NCBI GenBank assembly: GCA_046704745.1
Contig: JBJKRL010000110.1
Coordinates: forward strand, 10,409 to 74,408
Length of the DNA: 64,000 bases
Origin: CAWGGS01 sp046704745
GTDB taxonomy: Bacteria > Desulfobacterota > Desulfobulbia > Desulfobulbales > Desulfocapsaceae
Direction of reading: 5' to 3'
Shown: in pieces, positions 1 through 8,799 of the stretch
How positions within the stretch are numbered: the stretch's first letter is position 1
Layout of the letters: each line of letters opens with the position of its first letter
Made by a program: the position numbers and the translations under genes
Notes under the pieces: model-generated
What the model was told of the DNA's origin: nothing
The model's database searches: none
What the model saw: the letters and a program-made list of their open reading frames with translations, nothing else

Positions 1-918
1 GAACAGATTGAGAATATGATCGCTTTTTAAAATGGAGGTGATTCCGTCCAGATTTTGCAGAAAGACAAGGATCTCTTCCACGATTTCCCGGTCGTTCTGC
101 TTTGTGAATCTGCCCTCACTATCCTGTCTGGAGAGTTCAATATGGCTGGGAAGGGCAAGGGTTCTCAGGCGGATAAAATCGGCGTTGATTGCATTCAGGG
201 CATCAGCGGTCTGGGTGGCATGTTCATGGCTGAGTGTTTTGCCTCCCAAACCCGGCATTACATATTCGGAAAGTTCGATACCCGCTTTTTTTATCTTCAA
301 CCCAGCCTTGATATGGGTATCCTTGCCCACTCCCTTTTTGACCATGGCCAGGACCCTGTCCGATCCTGATTCCATACCGATATGAATACGGTTTAGGCCG
401 GCAGCGGCCATTTTCCCAAGGTCGGCGTCACTGATCCGGGCGACCGTATGCGACCGGGCGTAGGAGGTGATCCGCTTAACCCAGGGGAAACACTGTTGTA
501 ACCGGTGCAGGATTTCAATCAGACCTTCGGGTTTGATGATCAGGCTGTTGGCATCCTGGATGAAAATCGATTGCATGCCGCCGGCGGTCCAGCGCAGGGC
601 GGCATTCAGGGCTGCCCGTTCCTCTGGGTCGATCCGGGCAGCCAGGGCGGCGATGTTGCTACGGTCAAGGGTCCCATTTTGCGCTACATGTTCCCTGATC
701 AGTCTCACATGCCGATGGATGGTCTCGATGTCTATTAGGACATGCTCAAGAGGACGCAGAGAAAAGGTTCGGCCTTTGTAGACCGGGCAGAAAGTGCAAC
801 GATTCCAAGGACAATTTCGGGTTACGCGAATGAGAAGGCTTGCCGCTTCGCTGGGCGGCCGGATCGGGCCCTGTTCGAACCCTTGATAATCGGGAGTCTT
901 TTTGTCTTGATTTTTCAT
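1..918 (-). CDS. Radical SAM protein (3' end cut by window edge)
   Basis: The frame is open for 306 codons from an ATG at 918 to the window edge, so the C-terminus is missing. Near residue 35 there is a cysteine cluster (NCPWNRCTFC, then PVYKG) with CX4CX2C spacing, in place of the usual CX3CX2C that binds the radical-SAM 4Fe-4S cluster. A later segment, GLNRIHIGMESGSDRVL, is the typical GxESG strand of the radical SAM barrel that contacts S-adenosylmethionine. The family is therefore clear, but the substrate is not. It lies downstream of ald on the same strand, but a strong terminator separates the two, so it is probably expressed separately. Confidence 0.85.
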   Translation of the reverse strand, partial: MKNQDKKTPDYQGFEQGPIRPPSEAASLLIRVTRNCPWNRCTFCPVYKGRTFSLRPLEHVLIDIETIHRHVRLIREHVAQNGTLDRSNIAALAARIDPEERAALNAALRWTAGGMQSIFIQDANSLIIKPEGLIEILHRLQQCFPWVKRITSYARSHTVARISDADLGKMAAAGLNRIHIGMESGSDRVLAMVKKGVGKDTHIKAGLKIKKAGIELSEYVMPGLGGKTLSHEHATQTADALNAINADFIRLRTLALPSHIELSRQDSEGRFTKQNDREIVEEILVFLQNLDGITSILKSDHILNLF

Positions 919-924
919 TAGTGC

Positions 925-962
925 AAAAAAAGCACCACGCACGGACATGCCCTGTGTGGTGC
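925..962 (-). terminator. Rho-independent terminator after ald
   Basis: Read on the minus strand, a GCACCAC stem with a long imperfect inner helix closes with GTGGTGC (932-962) and is followed by seven T residues (931-925). It lies 22 bases past the ald stop codon, so it ends the metF-ald transcript. Confidence 0.85.
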
Positions 963-984
963 CGGGGAAAAGAATCAGCCTGGA

Positions 985-2103
985 TTACTCACCCAGGAGA
1001 GTGTCGATTGGAACGTATTTCATTTTAAAGGCATCGGCCACGCCTTTATAGGTGATCTTGCCGTGCACGACGTTGACCCCGAGTTTGATTTCGTTATTCT
1101 CCCGGCAGGCTGTAATCCAACCTTTTTCTGCAATTTCGAGAGCATATGGGAGTGTCGCGTTGGTCAGCGCATGGGTCGATGTCTTGGCGACCGCACCCGG
1201 CATATTGGCGACGCAGTAGTGGATGATGCCGTCCACTTGGAAGGTCGGGTGCGTATGAGTGGTCGGCTTCGAAGTCTCGAAACATCCGCCTTGGTCGATG
1301 GCGACATCGACCAAGACGGCTCCGGTTTTCATGCCTTTGAGCATCTCGCGGGTGATCAGTTTCGGTGCCTTGGCCCCGGGAATCAATACCGCGCCGATGA
1401 CCAGGTCGGCATCCTTTAAGAGATTTCTCAGATTGGGTCTGCTGCCCATTACAGTAAAACAATTTCCCGGCATCACCTCGCTCAGATATCGAAGACGGTC
1501 GAGGTTTGTGTCGAGCAGATAGACTCTGGCCCCCAAACCGCAGGCGATCTTGGCGGCGTTGATGCCGACGATACCACCGCCGATGATGACGACGACGCCC
1601 GGGGCAACTCCGGGAACGCCTCCTAGAAGGATTCCGCGTCCGCCTTGGGTCATCTCCAGGTATTTTGCCCCTTCCTGGACCGCCATCCGGCCGGCGACCT
1701 CACTCATCGGGATCAGAAGGGGAAGGGACCGGTCCGTTTTTTGTATGGTCTCGTACGCGATGTTTACCGATTCCGCCTTGATCAGAGCCTTGGTCAGCTT
1801 TTTGTCGGCAGCCAGGTGCAGATAAGTGAAGATGATCTGGCCCTTGCGAATCAGGTTGTATTCCGACGGCTGCGGTTCTTTGACATGCATGATCATATCG
1901 GCCTTGGCATAGATGTCTGCCGGTTTTTCCACCAGTTTGCCGCCGGCCTTTTTATACGCGTCGTTGGCAAAGCCACTGCCGATCCCGGCATTTTTCTCCA
2001 CCAGAACCTCATGATTATGGTGGACCAAGACCTCGACACCGGCAGGCGTCATACTGACTCGATTTTCCGCTTCCTTGATTTCTTTCAATATTCCGATGAT
2101 CAT
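985..2103 (-). CDS. ald: Alanine dehydrogenase
   Basis: This is an NAD-dependent alanine dehydrogenase (L-alanine to pyruvate plus ammonia) of 372 aa, the usual family length. The substrate and catalytic residues fall at the canonical positions: Arg15, Lys75 (HVKEP) and His96 (YLHLAAD). A Rossmann NAD-binding loop (IIGGGIVGINAAK) follows near residues 172-184. The frame is open further upstream, but the ATG at 2103 has a clear AGGAG 8 bases before it and gives the standard MIIGILKE start. The gene lies 34 bases after metF on the same strand, so the two probably share a transcript, although metF and ald have no obvious joint pathway. Confidence 0.96.
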   Translation of the reverse strand: MIIGILKEIKEAENRVSMTPAGVEVLVHHNHEVLVEKNAGIGSGFANDAYKKAGGKLVEKPADIYAKADMIMHVKEPQPSEYNLIRKGQIIFTYLHLAADKKLTKALIKAESVNIAYETIQKTDRSLPLLIPMSEVAGRMAVQEGAKYLEMTQGGRGILLGGVPGVAPGVVVIIGGGIVGINAAKIACGLGARVYLLDTNLDRLRYLSEVMPGNCFTVMGSRPNLRNLLKDADLVIGAVLIPGAKAPKLITREMLKGMKTGAVLVDVAIDQGGCFETSKPTTHTHPTFQVDGIIHYCVANMPGAVAKTSTHALTNATLPYALEIAEKGWITACRENNEIKLGVNVVHGKITYKGVADAFKMKYVPIDTLLGE

Positions 2104-2137
2104 CTTTCCGCTCCTTTTGTTGATGGAGGTAGACTCG

Positions 2138-2998
2138 TCAGTTGCCCAATGACCGCACAAATTCAATGATGGCGTTGGTGCTTTGTACATCACCCATGGC
2201 CATGATATGGATTCCATCGATATACCGATAGACCTTTTTAAGAAAATCGCAAATAACATCGACTCCTGTGGCTCCTTCGTTCTCCATCTGCTCGATGATT
2301 TCTTGAGGAACAGTGATCCCTTGAACCTTTTCGTTGAGGAATCGGGCCATCTTGACGCTTTTCAGCGGCATCAGACCGATAAGGATCGGTTTTTCCAGGA
2401 ATTTGGCTTTTTCCAGAAATCTAATGGTCCGGCCGGCGTCATAGACGACCTGGGTCTGGAAAAAATCAGCGCCTGCCTTGACCTTTCGTAACATCCGTTC
2501 GATCTCATGATCCAGATCCCGGGTGGTGGGCATTGCCGTACAGGCGACTTTGAAATCAGTGTGACCCCCGAATTCGTGGTCGTTGTAGTCCAAGCCCTGA
2601 TTCATTTTTTTTATCAGGGCCACCAGTTCGAAGGTGTTGTAATCATAGACGGCCTTGGAGGGATAGGGGCCGTGTTTAGGCGGGTCGCCGGTGGTGACCA
2701 GCAGATTCCTGATACCTAAAGAGTGGGCTCCTAGGAGATCCGCCTGGGTGCCGAGAAGACTTCGGTCCCGACAGGTGAAATGAGGGATCGCTGCAATTTT
2801 CAAGCGTTCCTGGATCAGAGCGGACATGGCAATGGAATTGATACGGAGATTGCCCATGGGGCAGTCATGGACGTTGATTCCGTCCAAAGGCAGATAGTCT
2901 TTAGCCTTTTCCAGAGATTCAAGTGACTGGACTCCCTTGACCGGTCCGAGTTCGGTGGTAATGACAAAACTGTTGCCGAGTTTTTCCGAGAATTCCAT
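2138..2998 (-). CDS. metF: Methylenetetrahydrofolate reductase
   Basis: This 286-aa protein has the features of the MetF TIM-barrel family, which reduces 5,10-methylene-THF to 5-methyl-THF. The visible motifs are an early TTELGP strand, HFTCRDR near residue 94, VTTGDPP near residue 120, GADFFQTQVVYD near residue 178 and the C-terminal GVDVICDF segment. In an anaerobe of this kind it could serve methionine synthesis or the methyl branch of the Wood-Ljungdahl pathway; the sequence does not decide between them. The ATG has AAGGAG 6 bases upstream. It is the first gene before ald, and the TPM genes lie upstream on the same strand across a 90-base gap. Confidence 0.93.
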   Translation of the reverse strand: MEFSEKLGNSFVITTELGPVKGVQSLESLEKAKDYLPLDGINVHDCPMGNLRINSIAMSALIQERLKIAAIPHFTCRDRSLLGTQADLLGAHSLGIRNLLVTTGDPPKHGPYPSKAVYDYNTFELVALIKKMNQGLDYNDHEFGGHTDFKVACTAMPTTRDLDHEIERMLRKVKAGADFFQTQVVYDAGRTIRFLEKAKFLEKPILIGLMPLKSVKMARFLNEKVQGITVPQEIIEQMENEGATGVDVICDFLKKVYRYIDGIHIMAMGDVQSTNAIIEFVRSLGN

Positions 2999-3088
2999 AG
3001 ATGCTCCTTTTTACCTGTTTGCGGACATCTGTAAAAATAATAGCATGAAAAGAAGAAAGATTGCAATTGGGTGGAGTTAAAATAAGGC

Positions 3089-3739
3089 TCAGCGGATAAT
3101 CAGATTGCGCAGCTCATTGACATCATCGGGCTGGATGGGAAAATGTTCCTTCAAGATATCTCCGACCTCACCAATGGCTTGGCATAGGGAGTCGGCATGC
3201 CGGTTTTCTTTGATACCTTTGGTTATGATGTCGACAATCTTCTGCCACCGGCTTGTGTCGATTTTGGCGTTGATGCCTGCATCGGCAAGAACCCAGACCT
3301 TGCGTTCGAAGACGGAGATGAAAAGAAGTATGCCGTTTTCGTCTTTGGTTTTATAGAGTCTTTCCGAGAAGAATGCGGTGACGGCCGCCTCACGGACCTC
3401 CTCTTCAACCTGTTTGTCGAAGACGAAGAGGCGACGAAGAAACGGCACGTGTTTGACAACCTGATGGGCGGCAAAGTAGAGGGGAATAAACAAAGCCAGA
3501 AAAAACCAGACGTTGTCGGCGGCAAACCAGAAGGACGCCGCGATGGGGCGGGCCAGAAGCAAGGCCAGCGGAAAGGCCAGGAAGACACCGCCATACACCG
3601 AGGCCAGGGGGTAGTCATAGCTTGATGAAACGATCATGGGGACGATCTCGCCGGAGGTCAGGCATTCCGCATTGCGAACCGCCTGGGTCACCTTTTCTCT
3701 TTCTCCCGGGGAAAGAAACTTTTCTGCTGCCGTCTGCAT
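3089..3739 (-). CDS. TPM-domain membrane protein (second of pair)
   Basis: This 216-aa protein begins with a partial TPM-type domain (LTSGEIVPMIVSSS), followed by two hydrophobic helices around residues 47-95. A second TPM-like block (TKDENGILLFISVFERKVWVLAD) sits in the C-terminal half. The start ATG at 3739 lies four bases after the stop of the preceding TPM gene. The longer open frame upstream overlaps that gene's Gly-rich tail and is rejected. TPM proteins of the YgcG type often accompany LemA. Their role is poorly defined; some are linked to photosystem II repair or acid phosphatase activity in plants. The function here is unknown, probably acting in a membrane complex with the two upstream products. 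Confidence 0.85.
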   Translation of the reverse strand: MQTAAEKFLSPGEREKVTQAVRNAECLTSGEIVPMIVSSSYDYPLASVYGGVFLAFPLALLLARPIAASFWFAADNVWFFLALFIPLYFAAHQVVKHVPFLRRLFVFDKQVEEEVREAAVTAFFSERLYKTKDENGILLFISVFERKVWVLADAGINAKIDTSRWQKIVDIITKGIKENRHADSLCQAIGEVGDILKEHFPIQPDDVNELRNLIIR

Positions 3740-3743
3740 TGAA

Positions 3744-4646
3744 TCACCAACCTCCCGAAGCACCGCCGCCGCCGAATCCGCCGCCACCGCCGCTGAAGCC
3801 ACCGCCAAAACCACCGCCGCCAAAACCACCGCCGCCGAAGCCGCCGGGACCGAGGAAGAACCCTCCACCACCGCCTCTGGGACCACCGGACATCTGTATG
3901 GCCGAGGCGGCAAACCCGCCGAAAAAGCCGATAATGGCCAGGACGATAAGCGCCGACCAGCTGAAGCCGAGCAACAAGGTGCCCAGCAGCGGGCTGCCGA
4001 CAGCACCAACCATTCCTGCGGCAACACCCTTATTATTCAATATGATACCTAAGAAACCGAAAAATATTGCCAGTGGGGCGATCATGGCGATTACACTGTT
4101 CGCCCCTCTTTTTGCCGGTCGATGAACGGTTTTGGCGTTGAACTCTCCTTTTACCACATCCATCATCGCCCCCACGCCATTGATGACTCCCTGATCGAAA
4201 TTGCCCTGTTTGAACCAGGGAAGAATAATGTTTCTGATAATCCTTCCGCTGACAAGATCGGTGAGTTTGCCTTCCAGACCATACCCGACCTCAATCCGTA
4301 TTTTTCTCTCTTTCTTGGCGATGAGGAGAATGGCTCCGTTGTCCAACCCCTTTTGCCCGATTTTCCATTTTTCAGCCACACGAATGGAAAAGTCCTCCAG
4401 GCTGTCACCTTCCAGGGTCGGAACGGTCAACACCACGATCTGGGTCGATTCCTTCTGCTCGAAATATCTCAGTGCATTATCCAATTGAGACACGGTGGCC
4501 GGCGACAGAAGATGGGCATAGTCGTTTACCCGGTTTTTGAGCGCCGGGACATCCAGGGCATAGGAGGAAAGGGTAGAGAAAAAGAGTGCTGCCAGGCAGA
4601 TCAGCCAAGTACCTGATACCTTGAAGGCGAGTGGACGGGTGCTCAT
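3744..4646 (-). CDS. TPM-domain protein, YgcG family, with Gly-rich tail
   Basis: This 300-aa exported membrane protein has a signal peptide (residues 1-30, ending SSYALD), a TPM domain (about residues 35-160) with VNDYAHLLS and VGYGLEGKLTD segments, and two transmembrane helices around 190-260. It ends in a low-complexity Gly/Phe tail made of GGGGF repeats. This is the classic YgcG architecture. The ATG at 4646 was chosen because the signal peptide starts there; the frame is open 16 codons further up. It lies 13 bases after lemA and 4 bases before the second TPM gene, so the three genes form an operon. The Gly-rich tail is usual for the family and is not a sequencing artefact. Confidence 0.92.
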   Translation of the reverse strand: MSTRPLAFKVSGTWLICLAALFFSTLSSYALDVPALKNRVNDYAHLLSPATVSQLDNALRYFEQKESTQIVVLTVPTLEGDSLEDFSIRVAEKWKIGQKGLDNGAILLIAKKERKIRIEVGYGLEGKLTDLVSGRIIRNIILPWFKQGNFDQGVINGVGAMMDVVKGEFNAKTVHRPAKRGANSVIAMIAPLAIFFGFLGIILNNKGVAAGMVGAVGSPLLGTLLLGFSWSALIVLAIIGFFGGFAASAIQMSGGPRGGGGGFFLGPGGFGGGGFGGGGFGGGFSGGGGGFGGGGASGGW

Positions 4647-4659
4647 GATACCTTTGCCG

Positions 4660-5247
4660 TCAGTTGAATTTAACCTGCGGTACTTTGGACGCACCCGGTT
4701 CCGCCTTGAAATACGCTTTTGGCTTCAAATGCAGTAGAAGACTGTTGGTTATGCTTTCCGGCAGCATGCGGATGGATGCATTGAAATCCTCCACGGCCGC
4801 ATTGTAGCGCTGTCGGGCAACATTGATCCTGTTTTCCGTGCCTTCAAGCTGATTTTGCAGGTCCTGGAAGTTCTGGTTGGCCTTAAGATCCGGGTATCGT
4901 TCGACAACCACCATCAACCTGGAAAGAGCGGAAGAAAGCCCTGCCTGCGCCTGTTGCAGCTTCTGCATCGCCTCCGGGTTGCTCAGGTCTTTGGCGGAAA
5001 GCTGGATGGATGAGGCCTTGGAGCGTGCCTCAGTCACCTGGTTCAGCGTTTCATTTTCATGTTTGGCATATCCTTTGACTGTTGCGACCAGATTGGGTAT
5101 CAGGTCGGCTCGCCGTTGCAGGTTGGCCTCGATATCAGCCCAGGCTTTGGAAACGCCTTCCTCTTTCTTTTGTAAGGAGTTATAGCCGCAACCTGAAAAT
5201 GAAAGTACAATAAATATCAGGGCAATAAGGGTTATGAGTCGTCGCAT
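4660..5247 (-). CDS. lemA: LemA family lipoprotein
   Basis: This 195-aa protein has a lipoprotein signal peptide ending in a lipobox (SFSGC, Cys20). The LemA four-helix domain follows, with the conserved RRADLIPNLVATVKGYA block near residue 46 and the C-terminal YFKAEPGASKVPQVKF signature. LemA proteins are membrane-anchored with a largely helical soluble domain. Their biochemical role is not established, but they repeatedly occur with YgcG/TPM proteins, as here. The ATG has GGAGG six bases upstream. This is the first gene of the lemA-TPM-TPM operon. Confidence 0.95.
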   Translation of the reverse strand: MRRLITLIALIFIVLSFSGCGYNSLQKKEEGVSKAWADIEANLQRRADLIPNLVATVKGYAKHENETLNQVTEARSKASSIQLSAKDLSNPEAMQKLQQAQAGLSSALSRLMVVVERYPDLKANQNFQDLQNQLEGTENRINVARQRYNAAVEDFNASIRMLPESITNSLLLHLKPKAYFKAEPGASKVPQVKFN

Positions 5248-5585
5248 GGGACCTCCATCGTCAAAGAAAACCTGATAACCGGAAATGAATTATGAAGAAG
5301 GGTAATCATTTTTGAAACCAAAGGCTAACATAAAAACCAGCCATATCGCAATATAGGAGTTGCCAGTTTGATGGTCAATGACTATAAATTTGGGAGCTGT
5401 GCCAGGTTTCTAGGCATGATTTCATCGAGATAAAAAATCTGATACTTTTATAAGAACCCACAATCCAAAAGAAAAGCACGATAAATATATATATTACGGG
5501 TGAGTACGTTTCTATCGGAGCCGACATGACTTGTCGGGGGTTTGAAGAGCATGGCCGCCCTGCAGAATCTACAGGAGCTGATACT
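5248..5585. other. Intergenic region, divergent promoters
   Basis: This 338-base AT-rich spacer lies between the divergent lemA operon and the TolC-type gene. It must hold both promoters. I see no gene, strong hairpin or repeat element in it, and the short frames are not convincing. Confidence 0.6.
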
Positions 5586-6854
5586 ATGAAAGTATGGAGT
5601 TTTGTGATCGCCTTTATCCTTGTCGCCCAGGGCAGCTATGCCCTGGATCTTTCCCAGATGCAGAAGATGGCGCTGGAGAACCGGCAGGTTATTCAAAGAT
5701 ATGTGGTTAATCTAAAGAAAAGTGAAAAGGACGTCACCTCGGCGCAAAGCGGGTATTTCCCCTCTGTCGACCTTTCCTATACCGTCAACTCCCTTAACCG
5801 AAGCACTCTGTCGGGAGAGGCCAAGGAAAACAGTGCGCTTTATGGTGCCGTTACCTTGAACCTTTTTAACGGATTCAAGGATAAATATTCCATCAAATCA
5901 GCAGAGGTGCTGCAGCGGGTTGAAGCCGACAAGCTCCATGGAATACGTCAGGATATCCAGCTTAATGTTGCCTTGCGCTACCTTGATGTGTATGAACTGA
6001 AGGCGAATTTGCAGGTTGCTCAAGATGCCTATGCTACCTTGAAAAAACTCTATACAGACGGAGAAAACCGGTTGGCCGTCGGTCTGATCGACCGGAACGA
6101 ACTTTTGAAATTCAAGGTCGATCTGGATGCTGCGGATATCACGGTGAAAAAGGCGCGGGCGGATTTGGACAAAAGCGTCTCGCTTTTAGCAAACGAGGTG
6201 GATGCACCTATTAGCCTGGATGAGTTGAAATTTGCAGAATTCAAGGTCCAGCCGCCCTTTGGAGATCCCCGGCAGAGCGAGGCCAGGATGCTGGCCGAGC
6301 GGAGCGAGCTTAAGGCCTTACGGGATACTGCCGAAGCAGCAAATCTGCAGGTCAAGGTCGCAAGAAGCGGCTATTATCCGCAGGTCAATCTAGTGGAAAG
6401 CTACTCCAAATACGACGATGATTACATAAGCGGCCGCGGGGACATCGGCAGTCCGGGTGAAGAGTGGCGGACTCAGGTGGTGGCCTCTATTAATCTTTTC
6501 AACGGGCAGGCCACTCAAGCGGCCATCGGCAAGGCGGAATTGGAGGCCAGAGGGCTTCGCTACGACTTGAAAGAGATGGAAGACAATCTGAAGACCAGCC
6601 TGAAAAATCTTTATATCGACTATAAAGTGAGTCTCGACAATATCAATGTTGCCAACGAAAATATAAAGCATGCCAAAGAAAACCTCCGGGTCACCCAGTT
6701 GAAGTACAATGAAGGTCTGCAACGGGAATCAGATCTGCTCGATGCCATAACCAATCTGTCCCGGGCCCGGTATAATTATGTCTCGGTCAATCGGGGCGCC
6801 TTTTCCAACCACTTCCAGATCATGCGGATGGTGGAGGGGTTCCCCGAGAAATAA
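5586..6854 (+). CDS. TolC family outer membrane channel protein
   Basis: This 422-aa protein has a cleavable signal peptide (residues 1-20, ending GSYALD) and two repeats of the outer membrane efflux protein domain. The repeats show in paired LNLFNGF/INLFNGQ strands and long heptad-rich helices such as YLDVYELKANLQVAQDAY. Proteins of this family form the trimeric outer-membrane duct of type I secretion or RND/ABC efflux systems. No inner-membrane pump or membrane-fusion gene is adjacent, so the partner is unknown and the gene stands alone. The ATG at 5586 has AGGAG 9 bases upstream; the frame is open 20 codons further up, but that part is not signal-like. Confidence 0.92.
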   Translation: MKVWSFVIAFILVAQGSYALDLSQMQKMALENRQVIQRYVVNLKKSEKDVTSAQSGYFPSVDLSYTVNSLNRSTLSGEAKENSALYGAVTLNLFNGFKDKYSIKSAEVLQRVEADKLHGIRQDIQLNVALRYLDVYELKANLQVAQDAYATLKKLYTDGENRLAVGLIDRNELLKFKVDLDAADITVKKARADLDKSVSLLANEVDAPISLDELKFAEFKVQPPFGDPRQSEARMLAERSELKALRDTAEAANLQVKVARSGYYPQVNLVESYSKYDDDYISGRGDIGSPGEEWRTQVVASINLFNGQATQAAIGKAELEARGLRYDLKEMEDNLKTSLKNLYIDYKVSLDNINVANENIKHAKENLRVTQLKYNEGLQRESDLLDAITNLSRARYNYVSVNRGAFSNHFQIMRMVEGFPEK

Positions 6855-6936
6855 AATTCGAATCATTACAGAAAGATAGCAGCTTTCGGCAGATGGAAGT
6901 ACGTATTTATGAGCATTTAAGAGATGGAGGAAGTTG

Positions 6937-7494
6937 GTGACGGAGAGAAAGAAAACAAAAAAAGATGATATCCCCCTGTCAGACGTCCATCCTTTTGCCC
7001 CGATCGTTTCTTCTGAACATCTGACTTCCCCGGATACCTGGCCGCTCAGTGAGTTTGAATACGGCATGATTACCTCGTACTTTGCCTTTTCCCGTTGGAT
7101 GATCCGCTGCATGCATGCCGCAGGGTATGCGGATTTCAGTCCTCTGGATGTCCTGGTTTTACATAATGTCAATCATCGGAACCGTCAGAAACGGTTGGTT
7201 GACATTTGTTTCGTTCTCCATATAGAGGATCAGCATACCGTTAATTATTCGTTGAAAAAGTTGGTCAAGGCCGAACTTGTCAAGCGGGAGAAGCATGGAA
7301 AGGAAATCTTCTACTGTACCACCGAAGCAGGAAAAACTGCCTGCTCGCGTTATCGGGAGATACGGGAGAAATGTCTAACCTCAGCCTACAGGAGTCTTGA
7401 TCGGGAAGGTTCCGAAGTGAGTCAGGCTGCCGCCCTGCTCAGGTTGATGTCGGGCCTGTACGACCAGGCTTCACGTGCCGCCTCTTCGTTGTAG
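6937..7494 (+). CDS. MarR-type winged-helix regulator (COG5631-like)
   Basis: This protein of about 185 aa has an N-terminal extension of about 60 residues and then a winged-helix domain. It contains DVLVLHNVNHRNRQKRLVDI, a recognition-helix-like segment (TVNYSLKKLVKAELVKREK) and a wing (GKEIFYCTTEAGK). It resembles the predicted MarR-like regulators grouped as COG5631, which I recall beside TRAP transporter and hydantoinase genes. GTG at 6937 is preferred over TTG at 6934 because GGAGG (6926-6930) then sits six bases upstream. It converges with dctM, with the stop codons 9 bases apart, so it probably controls the TRAP/oxoprolinase locus. The likely operators are the palindromes at 10502-10576. 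Confidence 0.8.
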   Translation: MTERKKTKKDDIPLSDVHPFAPIVSSEHLTSPDTWPLSEFEYGMITSYFAFSRWMIRCMHAAGYADFSPLDVLVLHNVNHRNRQKRLVDICFVLHIEDQHTVNYSLKKLVKAELVKREKHGKEIFYCTTEAGKTACSRYREIREKCLTSAYRSLDREGSEVSQAAALLRLMSGLYDQASRAASSL

Positions 7495-7503
7495 ACGAAG
7501 CTG

Positions 7504-8799
7504 TCACATCAGTGCGGGCAACACGGTCACGATCTGGGGAAAGGCGACAATAATCGCCAGGCCGACGAGCAGGAGCATAAAAAAGGGCAGGGCAGCCGAG
7601 GCCACCTTCAGGATATCAAGACCGGTCAAGCCCTGAATAACAAAGAGGTTGAACCCCACCGGCGGCGTGATCTGGGCCATCTCCACGACGAAAACGAGAA
7701 AGATACCGAACCACAACGGATCAATTCCCGCCTTATCGATCATCGGCATAATAACCGAGGTCGTCAGCACGACCACGGATATTCCATCCAGAAAACAGCC
7801 CATAATGATAAAGAACACGGTCAATGCAGCAATCAGGGCATAGGGTGACAGGTGTAAGGAGCCGATCCAGGCGGCCAGTATGTTGGGGATACCGGTAAAG
7901 CCCATGGCCACCGTCAGAAAGGCGGCCCCTGCCAGGATAAAGGCGATCATACAGGAGGTCTTGGTGGCACCTATCAAGGCCTCAATGAAGTTTTTCCTGT
8001 TCAATGATCCGGAATACCAGGAAAGAACCAGGGTTAATAGAACGCCGACTGCGGCGGCGTCTGTTGGGGAGGCGATGCCGGAATAGATGGAGCCGATGAC
8101 GCCCAGGATGAGGAGCAGGACCGGAATCAGTCGTCTGGATCGAAGCAGTTTTTCCTTCAAAGGCAGTGCAGATTCCCCCGGGGGGATTTCCTGCGGATGC
8201 AGCATGGACCAGATGACCACATACCCAATGAAAAGAGCGATCAGCATACAGCCGGGAAGGATGCCGGCTATGAACAGACGGGCAATGGATTGCTCGGTGG
8301 CTACACCATAGACAATCAGGATGATTGAAGGTGGAATAAGAAGGCCAAGCGTTGCTGACCCTGCAAGGGTTCCGAGCATCATTCTTTCCGGATATTTTCG
8401 TTTGGCCAGCTCCGGGAGCGACATCTTGCCGATGGTGGCCGCTGTGGCAGCCGAGGAGCCGGAAACGGCGGCAAAGATGCCGCTTCCGAGGATATTGACA
8501 TGCAACAGGCGCCCGGGTAATCGGTTCAACCAGGGGGAGAGGCCGGCGAACATGTCCTCCGAGAGCCGGGAGCGAAAAAGAATCTCACCCATCCAGATAA
8601 ACAGAGGCAGTGCCGCCAATGCCCAGCCATTGCTGGCTCCCCAGACGGTGGTTGCCAGTACGTCACCTAAAGGGGCGTTCGAAAACAGGGCCATTCCCGC
8701 CATTCCCACTGCCATAAGGGAAAAGGCCACCCAGATGCCGCTTCCCAGTAAGGCAAAGAGAACCAGTAGCAAAAACAGGGTCAGCATCATCTCGTGCAT
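7504..8799 (-). CDS. dctM: TRAP transporter large permease, DctM type
   Basis: This 431-aa integral membrane protein has about 12 hydrophobic helices and the DctM signatures. These include GSSAATAATIGKMSLPEL near residue 115, a proline/glycine-rich IPPSIILIVYG loop near 155, and the C-terminal EMAQITPPVGFNLFVIQG segment. It forms the substrate channel that couples Na+ or proton entry to uptake of the ligand delivered by DctP. Its start overlaps the end of dctQ by 13 bases, which is typical translational coupling. The substrate is not readable from the permease; the neighbouring hydantoinase/oxoprolinase suggests a cyclic amide or related carboxylate. Confidence 0.95.
   Translation of the reverse strand: MHEMMLTLFLLLVLFALLGSGIWVAFSLMAVGMAGMALFSNAPLGDVLATTVWGASNGWALAALPLFIWMGEILFRSRLSEDMFAGLSPWLNRLPGRLLHVNILGSGIFAAVSGSSAATAATIGKMSLPELAKRKYPERMMLGTLAGSATLGLLIPPSIILIVYGVATEQSIARLFIAGILPGCMLIALFIGYVVIWSMLHPQEIPPGESALPLKEKLLRSRRLIPVLLLILGVIGSIYSGIASPTDAAAVGVLLTLVLSWYSGSLNRKNFIEALIGATKTSCMIAFILAGAAFLTVAMGFTGIPNILAAWIGSLHLSPYALIAALTVFFIIMGCFLDGISVVVLTTSVIMPMIDKAGIDPLWFGIFLVFVVEMAQITPPVGFNLFVIQGLTGLDILKVASAALPFFMLLLVGLAIIVAFPQIVTVLPALM

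Noticed and set aside
3622..4125. Pro-rich frame antisense to the TPM gene
   Set aside because: It is the complement of the Gly-rich tail (GGG codons read as CCC) and has no ribosome site.
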